From NCBI GenBank assembly GCA_048499435.1, contig JASNZW010000003.1, positions 558,001 to 622,000 of the forward strand: 64,000 bases of DNA, written 5' to 3'. Shown here piece after piece: positions 42,529-50,609 of the stretch; position 1 is the first letter of the stretch, and each line of letters begins with the position of its first letter. This stretch comes from DAOTWC01 sp048499435. GTDB taxonomy: Bacteria; Chloroflexota; Anaerolineae; Aggregatilineales; Phototrophicaceae. The notes under the pieces were generated by a model. That model saw nothing but the letters and a program-made list of their open reading frames with translations. It was not told the DNA's origin and ran no database searches. Both the position numbers and the translations under genes were made by a program.

Positions 42529-44505
42529 ATGGCGGACAGAGACGCGGTAGTGCGTCAGCAGATAGACGAGGACATTCAGTACCTTGACCCGATGGACCAT
42601 ATCCGCAAGCGGCCCGGCATGTATGTCGGCGGCACGGATATTCGGGCGCTGCACCATCTGATCTACGAAGTGGTAGACAACTCTATTGACGAGGTGCTGG
42701 CGGGCCGCTGTGACCGGATCATGGTCACGCTGCACGACGACAATGTTGTCTCGGTGGCCGACAACGGCGGCGGCATCCCGGTGGGTGTCAACAAGGAAAC
42801 CGGCATCCCCACGCTTGAGCTGGTCATGACCAAAGTCGGCGCTGGCGGCAAGTTCGACAGCGGCGCTTACAAAGTCAGCGGCGGCCTGCACGGCGTGGGC
42901 GTCTCCGCCGTTAACGCGCTCTCGCGCGAGCTGAGCGCGCGCGTGTACCGCGACGGTTACGTCTGGGAACAGACGTACCATAGCGGGCGCAAAAACTCCG
43001 AAATCCAGAAGCTGCGCAAGCTCGAACCCGGCGAAACCACCGGCACGGTAGTCACGTTCGCGCCCGATTTCACCATCATAGACCACAACGACTTCCATTA
43101 TCCGACGCTGGTCCAGCGCTTCCGCGAGATGGCGTTCGTGACGCGTAAAGTCACTATCACCCTGCGCGATGAGCGCGTTAAACCCTTCCCCCTCGAAACA
43201 ACGTTTTACTTTGAGGGCGGCCTGCGGTCGTTCGTGCGCTATCTCAACCGCAACCGCAAGGCCATTCACGAGCCGGTTTACGCTGAGCGCGAGATCGAGA
43301 TCACGCCTGAAGACAAGCCGGCCTACACAATCGGCGTTGAATTGGCCTTCCAGTACACCGACTCGTCCACCGTCACCGAGCTGGCGTTCGCCAATACCAT
43401 CAACACGCCCGACGGCGGCTCGCACCTCACCGGCCTGCGTTCGGCCATCACCAGCATCATCAACCGTTACGCCCGCAGCGCCAACCTGCTGAAAGAGAAA
43501 GAGGCGAATTTCTCTGGCAACGACACGCTCGAAGGCATCACCGCCATCGTCAGCGTCAAACACCCCAGCCCGCAGTTCGAAAGCCAGACCAAGGTCAAAC
43601 TGCTCAACCAGGATGCGCAGGGCGCGGTGTCGCAGGTCGTGGGCGAGGCCTTCAACGAATTTCTGGAGATGAACCCGCGCGAGGCGCGCCGCATCGTCGA
43701 AAAGTGTATGACCAGCAAGCGCGCCCGCGAAGCCGCGCGCAAGGCCCGCGACCTGGTGCGCAGCGGCCCCAGCCTGCTGGAAAGCAGCACGCTGCCCGGC
43801 AAACTGGCTGACTGTTCAGCGCACGGCCCGGAAGCTGAAATCTACATCGTCGAGGGCGACAGCGCCGGCGGCAGCGCCAAACAGGGCCGCGACCGCCACT
43901 TCCAGGCGATCCTGCCGCTGCGCGGCAAAATTCTCAACACCGAGCGCGCGCGCCTGGACAAAATCCTGGACAACAACGAGATCAAGGCCATGATCTCCGC
44001 GCTGGGAACCGGCATCAGCGAGGATTTTCAGGTTGAACGGCTGCGCTACGGGCGCGTTATCATCATGACCGACGCCGACGTGGACGGCAGCCACATCCGC
44101 ACGCTGCTGCTCACCTTCTTCTTCCGCCACATGCAGTCGCTTATCCAGGAAGGCCATCTGCACATCGCCCAGCCGCCGATCTACCGTCTGCAGAACGGCC
44201 GGGAAGTCGAGTATGTCTACCCGGAGGCGGGCCTTAACGAAAACGATCTGCTCACCCGCGCCCTGCAAAAATACAAACAGCCTGACAAGGTGCGCGTCAA
44301 CCGCTATAAAGGCCTGGGCGAAATGAACCCTGATCAGCTCTGGGAAACCACGATGGACCCGGAGCGGCGCACCCTGCTCCAGGTCACGATTGAAGACGCC
44401 GCCGAAGCGGACCGCATCTTCGACATGCTGATGGGCAGCAGCGTGCCGCCGCGCCGCCGCTTCATCCAGACACACGCCCGCAGCGTCCGCAACCTGGACG
44501 TGTAG
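42529..44505 (+). CDS. gyrB: DNA gyrase subunit B
   Basis: GyrB is the ATPase subunit of the enzyme that introduces negative supercoils. The 658-residue product has the GHKL ATPase motifs YEVVDNSIDE, VSVADNGGGIP and GGLHGVGVSAVNALS, the TOPRIM motifs EIYIVEGDSAGGSAKQGR and MTDADVDGSHIR, and the C-terminal NRYKGLGEMNPDQLWETTMDP. The enterobacterial 170-residue insertion is absent, as usual outside that group. GAGGAG lies upstream of the ATG. gyrA is not next to it; an FtsZ-like gene follows. Confidence 0.97.
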   Translation: MADRDAVVRQQIDEDIQYLDPMDHIRKRPGMYVGGTDIRALHHLIYEVVDNSIDEVLAGRCDRIMVTLHDDNVVSVADNGGGIPVGVNKETGIPTLELVMTKVGAGGKFDSGAYKVSGGLHGVGVSAVNALSRELSARVYRDGYVWEQTYHSGRKNSEIQKLRKLEPGETTGTVVTFAPDFTIIDHNDFHYPTLVQRFREMAFVTRKVTITLRDERVKPFPLETTFYFEGGLRSFVRYLNRNRKAIHEPVYAEREIEITPEDKPAYTIGVELAFQYTDSSTVTELAFANTINTPDGGSHLTGLRSAITSIINRYARSANLLKEKEANFSGNDTLEGITAIVSVKHPSPQFESQTKVKLLNQDAQGAVSQVVGEAFNEFLEMNPREARRIVEKCMTSKRAREAARKARDLVRSGPSLLESSTLPGKLADCSAHGPEAEIYIVEGDSAGGSAKQGRDRHFQAILPLRGKILNTERARLDKILDNNEIKAMISALGTGISEDFQVERLRYGRVIIMTDADVDGSHIRTLLLTFFFRHMQSLIQEGHLHIAQPPIYRLQNGREVEYVYPEAGLNENDLLTRALQKYKQPDKVRVNRYKGLGEMNPDQLWETTMDPERRTLLQVTIEDAAEADRIFDMLMGSSVPPRRRFIQTHARSVRNLDV

Positions 44506-44527
44506 CGCGGCCCGCGCCAGGCAGCAG

Positions 44528-44576
44528 GCCGCGTTCGCCAGCGCCCCCCGCTGAGGCCGGGCATGGCGAACGCGGC
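44528..44576 (+). terminator. 13-bp inverted repeat after gyrB
   Basis: 44528-44540 pairs perfectly with 44564-44576 across a 23-nt loop. A 14-bp palindrome (AGCCCGCGCGGGCT) follows at 44583-44596. Neither has a U-tract, so the element may end or stabilise the gyrB mRNA. Confidence 0.5.
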
Positions 44577-44669
44577 GCACCCAGCCCGCGCGGGCTAAGC
44601 GGTTCAGCGCGCAAAAATAGTGAATACTGTTTTGGTCAGAAAATATCGTTATGAAGGGATTAAATATAA

Positions 44670-45224
44670 GTGACACAGGTGCGGGTAATCGGCATTGGCG
44701 ACGGCGGCGTCAGCGCGCTTGATTACGTCATCGCGCAGAAGCTGTACGGGGTAGTTTATATCGCGGCCAACACTGGCGATCTCAGCGGCACGCGCGCCCA
44801 TACGCGCATTCTGCTCAGCGAACAGAGCGCTGGCGGCAGCCCCGGCGAAGGCGAACGCGCCGCTGAGGCACGCGCCAGCGAAATCGCGGCGGCGCTCGCC
44901 GACGCGGAACGGGTCATCATCGTGACATCGCTGGGCGGCGGCACTGGAACCGGCGCTGCCCCGCTGGTCGCGCGCATCGCCCGCGACTGCGGCGCTGTCG
45001 TCGCCGCGGTGGTCAGCCGCCCATTCACGTTCGAAGGCGATACCCGGCAGCGCATCGCGCACGCCGGCCTGGCGCAGCTTGAATCGTGGGTGGACGACCT
45101 GACCGTGATCGTCAACGACGACCTGCTTCAGCTCATGGATCAGCCAGATATCCCATCCCTCAAGGCGCTCTTTGACCTGGCGACCCGCGCCCTGGCCTGG
45201 AAAACGCTGGCGCGCATCCTTTGA
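44670..45224 (+). CDS. FtsZ/tubulin-like GTPase-domain-only protein
   Basis: The 184-residue product aligns with the nucleotide-binding half of FtsZ: GIGDGGVSALDYV at the start, the tubulin signature GGGTGTG at 89-95, and VVSRPFTFEG. It ends soon after the region DDLTVIVNDDLLQL. FtsZ continues for a further 120-200 residues with the T7 catalytic loop (NxDxxD) and the C-terminal domain, all missing here. No FtsZ-like sequence follows in another frame, so it is a short gene and not a fresh frameshift. It starts at GTG, with AAGGGA upstream. It probably binds GTP but could not complete a normal filament interface. Confidence 0.8.
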   Translation: MTQVRVIGIGDGGVSALDYVIAQKLYGVVYIAANTGDLSGTRAHTRILLSEQSAGGSPGEGERAAEARASEIAAALADAERVIIVTSLGGGTGTGAAPLVARIARDCGAVVAAVVSRPFTFEGDTRQRIAHAGLAQLESWVDDLTVIVNDDLLQLMDQPDIPSLKALFDLATRALAWKTLARIL

Positions 45225-45359
45225 TTCTATCCTTGCCCGCCAGCAGCCCGCGTGAACATCGCCGCGCCCGGCGGCCATATCCGTAGGTTGCGCGCTGCGC
45301 ACAGTTGGTTAAACTTCACTTGGGTTGGGCATCAGGCATATCTGCCAAAAGGAGGTCAA

Positions 45360-46577
45360 ATGCACCGTAAAGTTATTCTTCTGGTGATCCTGGCGCTGCT
45401 GCTGGTTTCGCTGGTCCCGGCCGCCGCCCAGGACGATGAATTCGTGTTCGGTGTTATCTTGGTCGGGCCGCGCAACGATCGCGGGTGGAGCCAGGCCCAC
45501 TATGAAGGTGGCCTGTACGTCGAAGAGATGATTCCCGGCACGCGCATGATCTACTTCGAGAACCTCAACCCCAACACGCCCGAAGCGACGGTCGAAAGTG
45601 TCGTTACGGACATGGTGGCGCAGGGCGCTCAGCTTATTATTACCGCGTCTGACGAGTTTGAAGAAGATACTGCCGCCGTCGCCGCGAAATTCCCGGACCA
45701 TGTGTTCGTCAATATCTCTGGCGACGATGTTTTTATCGGCACAGCGCCGCCAAACCTGGGCAATCTCATGGGTGAGATGGAGTGGGGCAAGCTGATCGCC
45801 GGCTGCGCCGCCGCCCTCACCACCCAGACCGGCAGCATCGGCTATCTTGGCCCGCTGATCAACGCTGAAACCCGCCGGCTGGCCGCTTCCGCTTACCTGG
45901 GCGCTCGCTACTGCTATGAGCAGTACGCTGGCGGCAACCCCGATGAGCTGGACTTCGCCGTCACCTGGATCGGCTTCTGGTTCAATATCCCCACCGTCAC
46001 CCTTGACCCGCTTGAGGAGGGCAACCGCTTCTTCGACAATGGGGCTGATGTGGTGATCTCCGGCATCGACACGACCGAAGCGATGGCGGTCGCCAAGCAG
46101 CGCGCCGCCCAGGGCGAAGCAGTCTGGGCAGTGCCCTATGACTTCATGGGCGCTTGCGACGAAGCCCCGGAGCAGTGCCTGGGGGTTCCCTATTTCCACT
46201 GGGGGCCGTCCTACGTGGACCTCATCGGGCGAGTCAAGGCGGGAACCTGGGAGCAGAGCTGGGATTGGCTCGGCCCGGACTGGGAAGACATCAACAACCT
46301 GGAAACAACGATGGTTGGCTTCGTCCCCGGCCCTGGCCTGAGCGCCGAGGCGCAGACGTCGCTGGATGCGTTCATCGCTGAGATGACCGCCTTCGCCACC
46401 AACCCCGACAACGAAGGGACCTTCTTCCTGTGGGAAGGGCCGCTGGCCTACCAGGATGGAACCGTCATCGCCGCCGAAGGTGAGTGGCTGCCAGCTATCG
46501 CCCCGCCGAGCGAGGGAACGTTCAGCGTGTGGTATCTGGGGCAGCTTCTTGATGGGATGATCGGCTCCAGCAACTAG
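45360..46577 (+). CDS. BMP/PnrA-family ABC transporter substrate-binding protein
   Basis: BMP proteins bind purine nucleosides or related ligands outside the membrane. The 405-residue product has a signal peptide (MHRKVILLVILALLLVSLVPAAAQ) without a lipobox Cys, then FGVILVGPRNDRGWSQAHYEGGLYVEEM, NISGDDVF and a terminal WYLGQLLDGMIG. AAAGGAGGT precedes ATG 45360; the frame from 45252 adds 36 unrelated residues. It heads an operon with an ATPase and two permeases of the nucleoside/simple-sugar type. Confidence 0.92.
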   Translation: MHRKVILLVILALLLVSLVPAAAQDDEFVFGVILVGPRNDRGWSQAHYEGGLYVEEMIPGTRMIYFENLNPNTPEATVESVVTDMVAQGAQLIITASDEFEEDTAAVAAKFPDHVFVNISGDDVFIGTAPPNLGNLMGEMEWGKLIAGCAAALTTQTGSIGYLGPLINAETRRLAASAYLGARYCYEQYAGGNPDELDFAVTWIGFWFNIPTVTLDPLEEGNRFFDNGADVVISGIDTTEAMAVAKQRAAQGEAVWAVPYDFMGACDEAPEQCLGVPYFHWGPSYVDLIGRVKAGTWEQSWDWLGPDWEDINNLETTMVGFVPGPGLSAEAQTSLDAFIAEMTAFATNPDNEGTFFLWEGPLAYQDGTVIAAEGEWLPAIAPPSEGTFSVWYLGQLLDGMIGSSN

Positions 46578-46617
46578 CGCGGCCCTGCCAGCGCCAGCAT
46601 CGGTTACAATAAAGGCG

Positions 46618-46641
46618 GAGGGATGTTCACGGACATCCCTC
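46618..46641 (+). promoter_or_regulatory. Intercistronic hairpin between the binding-protein and ATPase genes
   Basis: GAGGGATGT (46618-46626) pairs perfectly with ACATCCCTC (46633-46641) with a 6-nt loop. It has no U-tract. Such hairpins often protect the upstream mRNA so that the binding protein is made in excess. A -10-like TACAAT lies just upstream at 46605-46610. Confidence 0.6.
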
Positions 46642-46665
46642 TGCCAGCGCACACACCACAGGATT

Positions 46666-48171
46666 ATGATGCACATTGAACTGCGTCACATCCACAAGCG
46701 TTTCGGCAGTGTACACGCGAACAACGACATCAATCTGACATTCGGCAGCGGGCGCATCGTCGGCATCCTCGGTGAAAACGGCGCTGGCAAGTCCACGCTG
46801 ATGAAAATCCTCTCCGGCTATCAGACGATGGACAGCGGCGAAATCGCCCTGAACGGCCAGCCAGTCCACTTTGACTCCCCCCAGACCGCGATCCGCTGCG
46901 GCATCGGCATGCTCCAGCAGGACCCGCTCGACGTAGCCGCCTTCACCGTGCTGGAAAATTTCATCTACGGGCTGCCGCTGCCCGGCGGCCCGCTGCTCAA
47001 CCGGCGCGCGGCCCGCGCGCACCTGCGCGCCGCCTGCCAGCGCTTCGGCTTTGAACTCGACCCGGATATGCCCGTCGCGCAGCTCTCCATCGGCCAGCGC
47101 CAGCAGTTAGAGTTTACGCGCCTGCTGGCCCAGGGCGTGCGCACGATCATTCTTGATGAACCTACAACCGGCATTTCCGCCGAACAAAAAACGATTCTTT
47201 TCGACGCCCTGCGCGAGCTGGCCCAGCGCGATTCGCACACCGTGCTGCTGGTGTCGCACAAGCTGGAGGACGTGATCGCGCTGTGCCATGAAGTCGCCGT
47301 GCTGCGCGCCGGGCGGGTGGTCGGCACGCGCGCCATGCCCGCCACCCCCGCCGAGCTGGTGACGCTGATGTTCGGGCAGGCGCTGGCGCCGGCGGCGCGC
47401 CCGCCGGCCCGCCCCGCCGCCCAGACTGAGGTGCTGGCCCTGCGCGACGTACATCTGCGCGGGCGGCGCGTCACCGTCGAGCGGCTGTCACTGCGCGTGC
47501 GCGCGGGCGAGATCATCGGCCTGGCCGGCCTCGACGGGAGCGGCCAGGAGCTGGTCCTGCGCGCCTGCGTCGGCCTGGTGCGCTGCCGCCGGGGCAAAGT
47601 CACCGTTAACGGCCAGAATATGACTGGCCGCGTTTACCACCACTTCTTGCGGGCTGGCGCGGCCTTTGGGGCGGCTGGCCGCCTGGAGGAGGGCCTCGTC
47701 GCCGGCCTGTCGCTCACTGAACACGTCGTTCTGGCCTCCAGTACCGCCCCCCTCATTGACTGGGAGCGCGCGCACAGCCACACCGCCGCGCAGATCGCCC
47801 AGTACAACGTCGTCGGCCAGCCGGGCAACCTGGTCGAGAACCTCTCCGGCGGCAACCAGCAGCGCCTGCTGATGGCGCTCATGCCCCCTGCCCCGCTGTA
47901 TATGGTGCTGGAACAGCCCACGCGCGGCCTCGATGTTGACTCCGCACGCTGGATCTGGCAGCGGCTTCTCGACCGCCGGGAACAGGGAACGGCTGTCCTG
48001 TTCAGCTCGCCTGACCTCGATGAGCTGGTGACTTACAGCGACCGCATCCTGGTGTTCTTTGCCGGGCACGCCTTTGAAATCCCTGACGCCAGCCGCACCA
48101 CGATTGATGAGCTGGGCCATCTGATCGGCGGGGACTTCACGCGGAGCCAGCAGACAGGGGAAAAGCCGTGA
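46666..48171 (+). CDS. Nucleoside-type ABC transporter ATP-binding protein (duplicated NBD)
   Basis: The 501-residue product has two ABC modules, the RbsA/NupA layout. The first has Walker A GENGAGKSTLMKIL, signature VAQLSIGQRQQLEF and Walker B RTIILDEPTTGIS. The second has a degenerate Walker A (GLAGLDGSGQELVL) but a good signature (ENLSGGNQQRLLMAL) and EQPTRGLDVD. This asymmetry is usual in the family. It overlaps the first permease gene by 4 nt. Confidence 0.95.
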   Translation: MMHIELRHIHKRFGSVHANNDINLTFGSGRIVGILGENGAGKSTLMKILSGYQTMDSGEIALNGQPVHFDSPQTAIRCGIGMLQQDPLDVAAFTVLENFIYGLPLPGGPLLNRRAARAHLRAACQRFGFELDPDMPVAQLSIGQRQQLEFTRLLAQGVRTIILDEPTTGISAEQKTILFDALRELAQRDSHTVLLVSHKLEDVIALCHEVAVLRAGRVVGTRAMPATPAELVTLMFGQALAPAARPPARPAAQTEVLALRDVHLRGRRVTVERLSLRVRAGEIIGLAGLDGSGQELVLRACVGLVRCRRGKVTVNGQNMTGRVYHHFLRAGAAFGAAGRLEEGLVAGLSLTEHVVLASSTAPLIDWERAHSHTAAQIAQYNVVGQPGNLVENLSGGNQQRLLMALMPPAPLYMVLEQPTRGLDVDSARWIWQRLLDRREQGTAVLFSSPDLDELVTYSDRILVFFAGHAFEIPDASRTTIDELGHLIGGDFTRSQQTGEKP

Positions 48172-49265
48172 TTAACCGGCAGCTTGTGTACCGCGCAGGC
48201 TTTATCGTCCTGCCTGTCATCCTGTCGCTGCTGCTGACCGCCGTGCTGGTCGCGGCCGCCGGCACCGACCCACTGGCCGCTTTCGGCCTGGTGTGGGAAG
48301 GGGCCTTCCGCGACCTGCGCACCGTCGCCCAGGTCGTCAACTTCTGGATACCGCTGACACTGGCGGCGATCGGCCTGGTTGTCACCTTTACCGCCGGGCT
48401 GTGGAACATCGGCGTTGAAGGCCAGATTATGATGGGCGCGGTCTTTGCCAGTTGGGCCGCGCTGAGGCTCGACCTGCCCGCCCCGCTGCTCATCGCGGTC
48501 GAAATCAGCCTCGCGGCGCTGGGCGGCGCGCTGTGGGCGGCGCTGGTTGGCATCCTCAAGACACGCCTGGGCGTGCACGAAATCTTCGGCGGCGTCGCCC
48601 TCAACGCGCTGGCGAACGTGCTGTCTATCTACCTCATCGCCGGCCCCTGGCAGCCGCCGGAAGGCGGCAGCGTGCGCGCGACGCCGCCCTTCCAGCCGAA
48701 CGCGCTGCTGCCCCCCCTGTCACCAGAGTTCAGCGTTAACCTGCTGGCGCTGGTGATCGTGGCGCTGGCTGTCGCCGCTGTGACGCTCTCGCTGCGCGGC
48801 ACGCGCTGGGGGCTTCAGCTCAAAGCCGCCGGCAAGAACCCGGCTTCCGCCCGCCTGCTGGGCGTGCCAACCAACCGCAGCGCCATGAGCGCCTTCATTA
48901 TCTGCGGCGCGCTGGCCGGCATCGGCGGCGCTTATCGCGTGCTGTTCACCTACGGCAACCTGCGCCCGCTGATTTCGGGCGGCATCGGCTTTCTCGGCCT
49001 GCTGGTTGTGCTGCTGGTCGCCATGCGCCCGCTCTGGGTCCCCGTCGTGACCTTCGTCTTTGCCGCCATCCTCAGCGGCAGCACGCGCCTGCGCGTCGCC
49101 CTCCAGCTTGACGAATCCCTCGCGGGCGTCCTTCAGGGCACGCTGGTGCTGGTGATGCTGCTTACCAATGGCGTGCGCCAGCGGCTCGCCGCGCGCGCCG
49201 CCCCTGTTGACCCGCCCCTGGCGCGCCGCGCCGACGCCGTAACCGAGACCGCCCATGACGCCTGA
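48168..49265 (+). CDS. Nucleoside-type ABC transporter permease 1
   Basis: The 365-residue product has about nine membrane segments and the BPD_transp_2 features GLWNIGVEGQIMMGAV and KTRLGVHEIFGGVALNALANVL. It starts at GTG in the overlap with the ATPase gene and ends overlapping permease 2 by 11 nt. It would pair with permease 2 to make the membrane channel. Confidence 0.93.
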   Translation: MINRQLVYRAGFIVLPVILSLLLTAVLVAAAGTDPLAAFGLVWEGAFRDLRTVAQVVNFWIPLTLAAIGLVVTFTAGLWNIGVEGQIMMGAVFASWAALRLDLPAPLLIAVEISLAALGGALWAALVGILKTRLGVHEIFGGVALNALANVLSIYLIAGPWQPPEGGSVRATPPFQPNALLPPLSPEFSVNLLALVIVALAVAAVTLSLRGTRWGLQLKAAGKNPASARLLGVPTNRSAMSAFIICGALAGIGGAYRVLFTYGNLRPLISGGIGFLGLLVVLLVAMRPLWVPVVTFVFAAILSGSTRLRVALQLDESLAGVLQGTLVLVMLLTNGVRQRLAARAAPVDPPLARRADAVTETAHDA

Positions 49266-50232
49266 ACTGATTAACACCCTGAACAGCATGGTCGCCAGCG
49301 CGACGCCGCTGGTGATCGCCAGCATCGGTGAAACCATTACCGAGCGCGCGGGCGTGGTCAATCTCTCGCTCAACGGCAGCATCATCCTGGCGGCGATGAC
49401 CGGCTTCGTCGTCGCCCTGGCGGTTAACAGCGCCGTCGTCGGCGTGGTCGCGGCTATGATTATCGGCGCGCTCATCGCCCTGCTAATCGCGGTGGCCGAT
49501 ATCGAGCTGAAGCAGGACCCGGTCGCGATCGGCTTTGTGCTCACGCTGCTGGCCGCTGACCTGGCGCAGTTCCTCGGCCAGAACTACACCCGCATCCCCG
49601 GCCCGCAGGTGCTTATCACGCCGCTGCCGCTGCTGGCTGAAATCCCGGTCGTCGGGCCGATCCTCTTTCGCCAGAGCGTGTTCGTCTACTTCAGCTACGC
49701 CCTTATTCTCGGCCTCTGGCTCTGGCTGTTCTACTCGCGCCCCGGCCTGGCGCACCGCGCGGTTGGCGAACATCCGGAAACAGCCTTCGCGCGCGGCACA
49801 AACGTCAACCGGCTGCGCTATATCTACACTGTCGCGGGCGGCGCGCTGGTCGGGCTGGCTGGCGCCGCTTACTCGCTGAGCGTCAAGCCCGGCTGGTCCA
49901 CCCCGCCCAGCATGAGCGGCGATGGCTGGATCGCCCTTGCCATCGTCATTTTCGGCGGCTGGCACCCGTTCCGCGTCGCCCTGGGGGCTTACCTGTTCGC
50001 CGGGCTGCGCGCGCTCGCGTCCGCCATCCAGCGCTCGCCCGACGTTAATATCCCCGTCGTGCTGCTCAACGGCGTGCCCTGGGTGCTGATGATTCTCACG
50101 CTGCTGCTGGTCAGCAGCGGCAGCCTCGAACGCCTGCTGCGCGTGCTGCCGCGCCCGGCGCAGAAATGGATGCGCAACATCCTGCGGTCCGACCCGCCGG
50201 CGGCCCTCGGCACCCGCTTCGAGCAGCAGTAA
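49255..50232 (+). CDS. Nucleoside-type ABC transporter permease 2
   Basis: The 325-residue product has about eight membrane segments and the second-permease pattern of this family: ITERAGVVNLSLNGSIILAA, RAVGEHPETAFARGTNVNRLRYIYTVAGGALVGLAGAAYSL in pieces, and GDGWIALAIVIFGGWHP. With the binding protein, ATPase and permease 1 it completes a four-gene uptake system for nucleosides or similar compounds. Confidence 0.93.
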   Translation: MTPELINTLNSMVASATPLVIASIGETITERAGVVNLSLNGSIILAAMTGFVVALAVNSAVVGVVAAMIIGALIALLIAVADIELKQDPVAIGFVLTLLAADLAQFLGQNYTRIPGPQVLITPLPLLAEIPVVGPILFRQSVFVYFSYALILGLWLWLFYSRPGLAHRAVGEHPETAFARGTNVNRLRYIYTVAGGALVGLAGAAYSLSVKPGWSTPPSMSGDGWIALAIVIFGGWHPFRVALGAYLFAGLRALASAIQRSPDVNIPVVLLNGVPWVLMILTLLLVSSGSLERLLRVLPRPAQKWMRNILRSDPPAALGTRFEQQ

Positions 50233-50247
50233 CCTGCGCCCGCGCGG

Positions 50248-50276
50248 TTGACCGCTGCTGGCCGGGGTGCTATACT
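50248..50276 (+). promoter_or_regulatory. Promoter of secG
   Basis: TTGACC (50248-50253), a 17-bp spacer and TATACT (50271-50276) with a preceding TGC, 36 bp upstream of secG. Confidence 0.85.
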
Positions 50277-50311
50277 GCCTGCGCGCTTCATGTGGATAGG
50301 AGTCTATAGGG

Positions 50312-50539
50312 ATGCAAGCCGCCCTGCAAATCGCTTCAATTATCGTATCAGTGCTGCTCATCGTTCTCATCATGCTCCAGGTGAAAGGCGGCGGCCTGAG
50401 CGGTCTGCTCGGTGGCGACCCCGGCGCGGGCATCAGCCGTACCCGGCGCGGCCTGGAAAAAACGCTCTTTCAGATCACCGTTATCATGGCGGCGCTTTTC
50501 CTGGGCATTTCCATTCTGTCTGTTGTCGCCTTTCGCTGA
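50312..50539 (+). CDS. secG: Preprotein translocase subunit SecG
   Basis: SecG is the small third subunit of the SecYEG channel. The 75-residue product has two membrane helices (about 5-22 and 52-72) separated by the family loop VLIMLQVKGGGLSGLLGGD. ATAGGAG precedes the ATG, and a consensus promoter stands upstream. It is followed 70 bp later by the binding-protein gene. Confidence 0.93.
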   Translation: MQAALQIASIIVSVLLIVLIMLQVKGGGLSGLLGGDPGAGISRTRRGLEKTLFQITVIMAALFLGISILSVVAFR

Positions 50540-50609
50540 GCCGTTCTACGCGCTGCGCCCGGCGTGGCCCATGTTTTCAGCCTTTTTCGCTGAGCTTTAA
50601 GGTCTGCTG

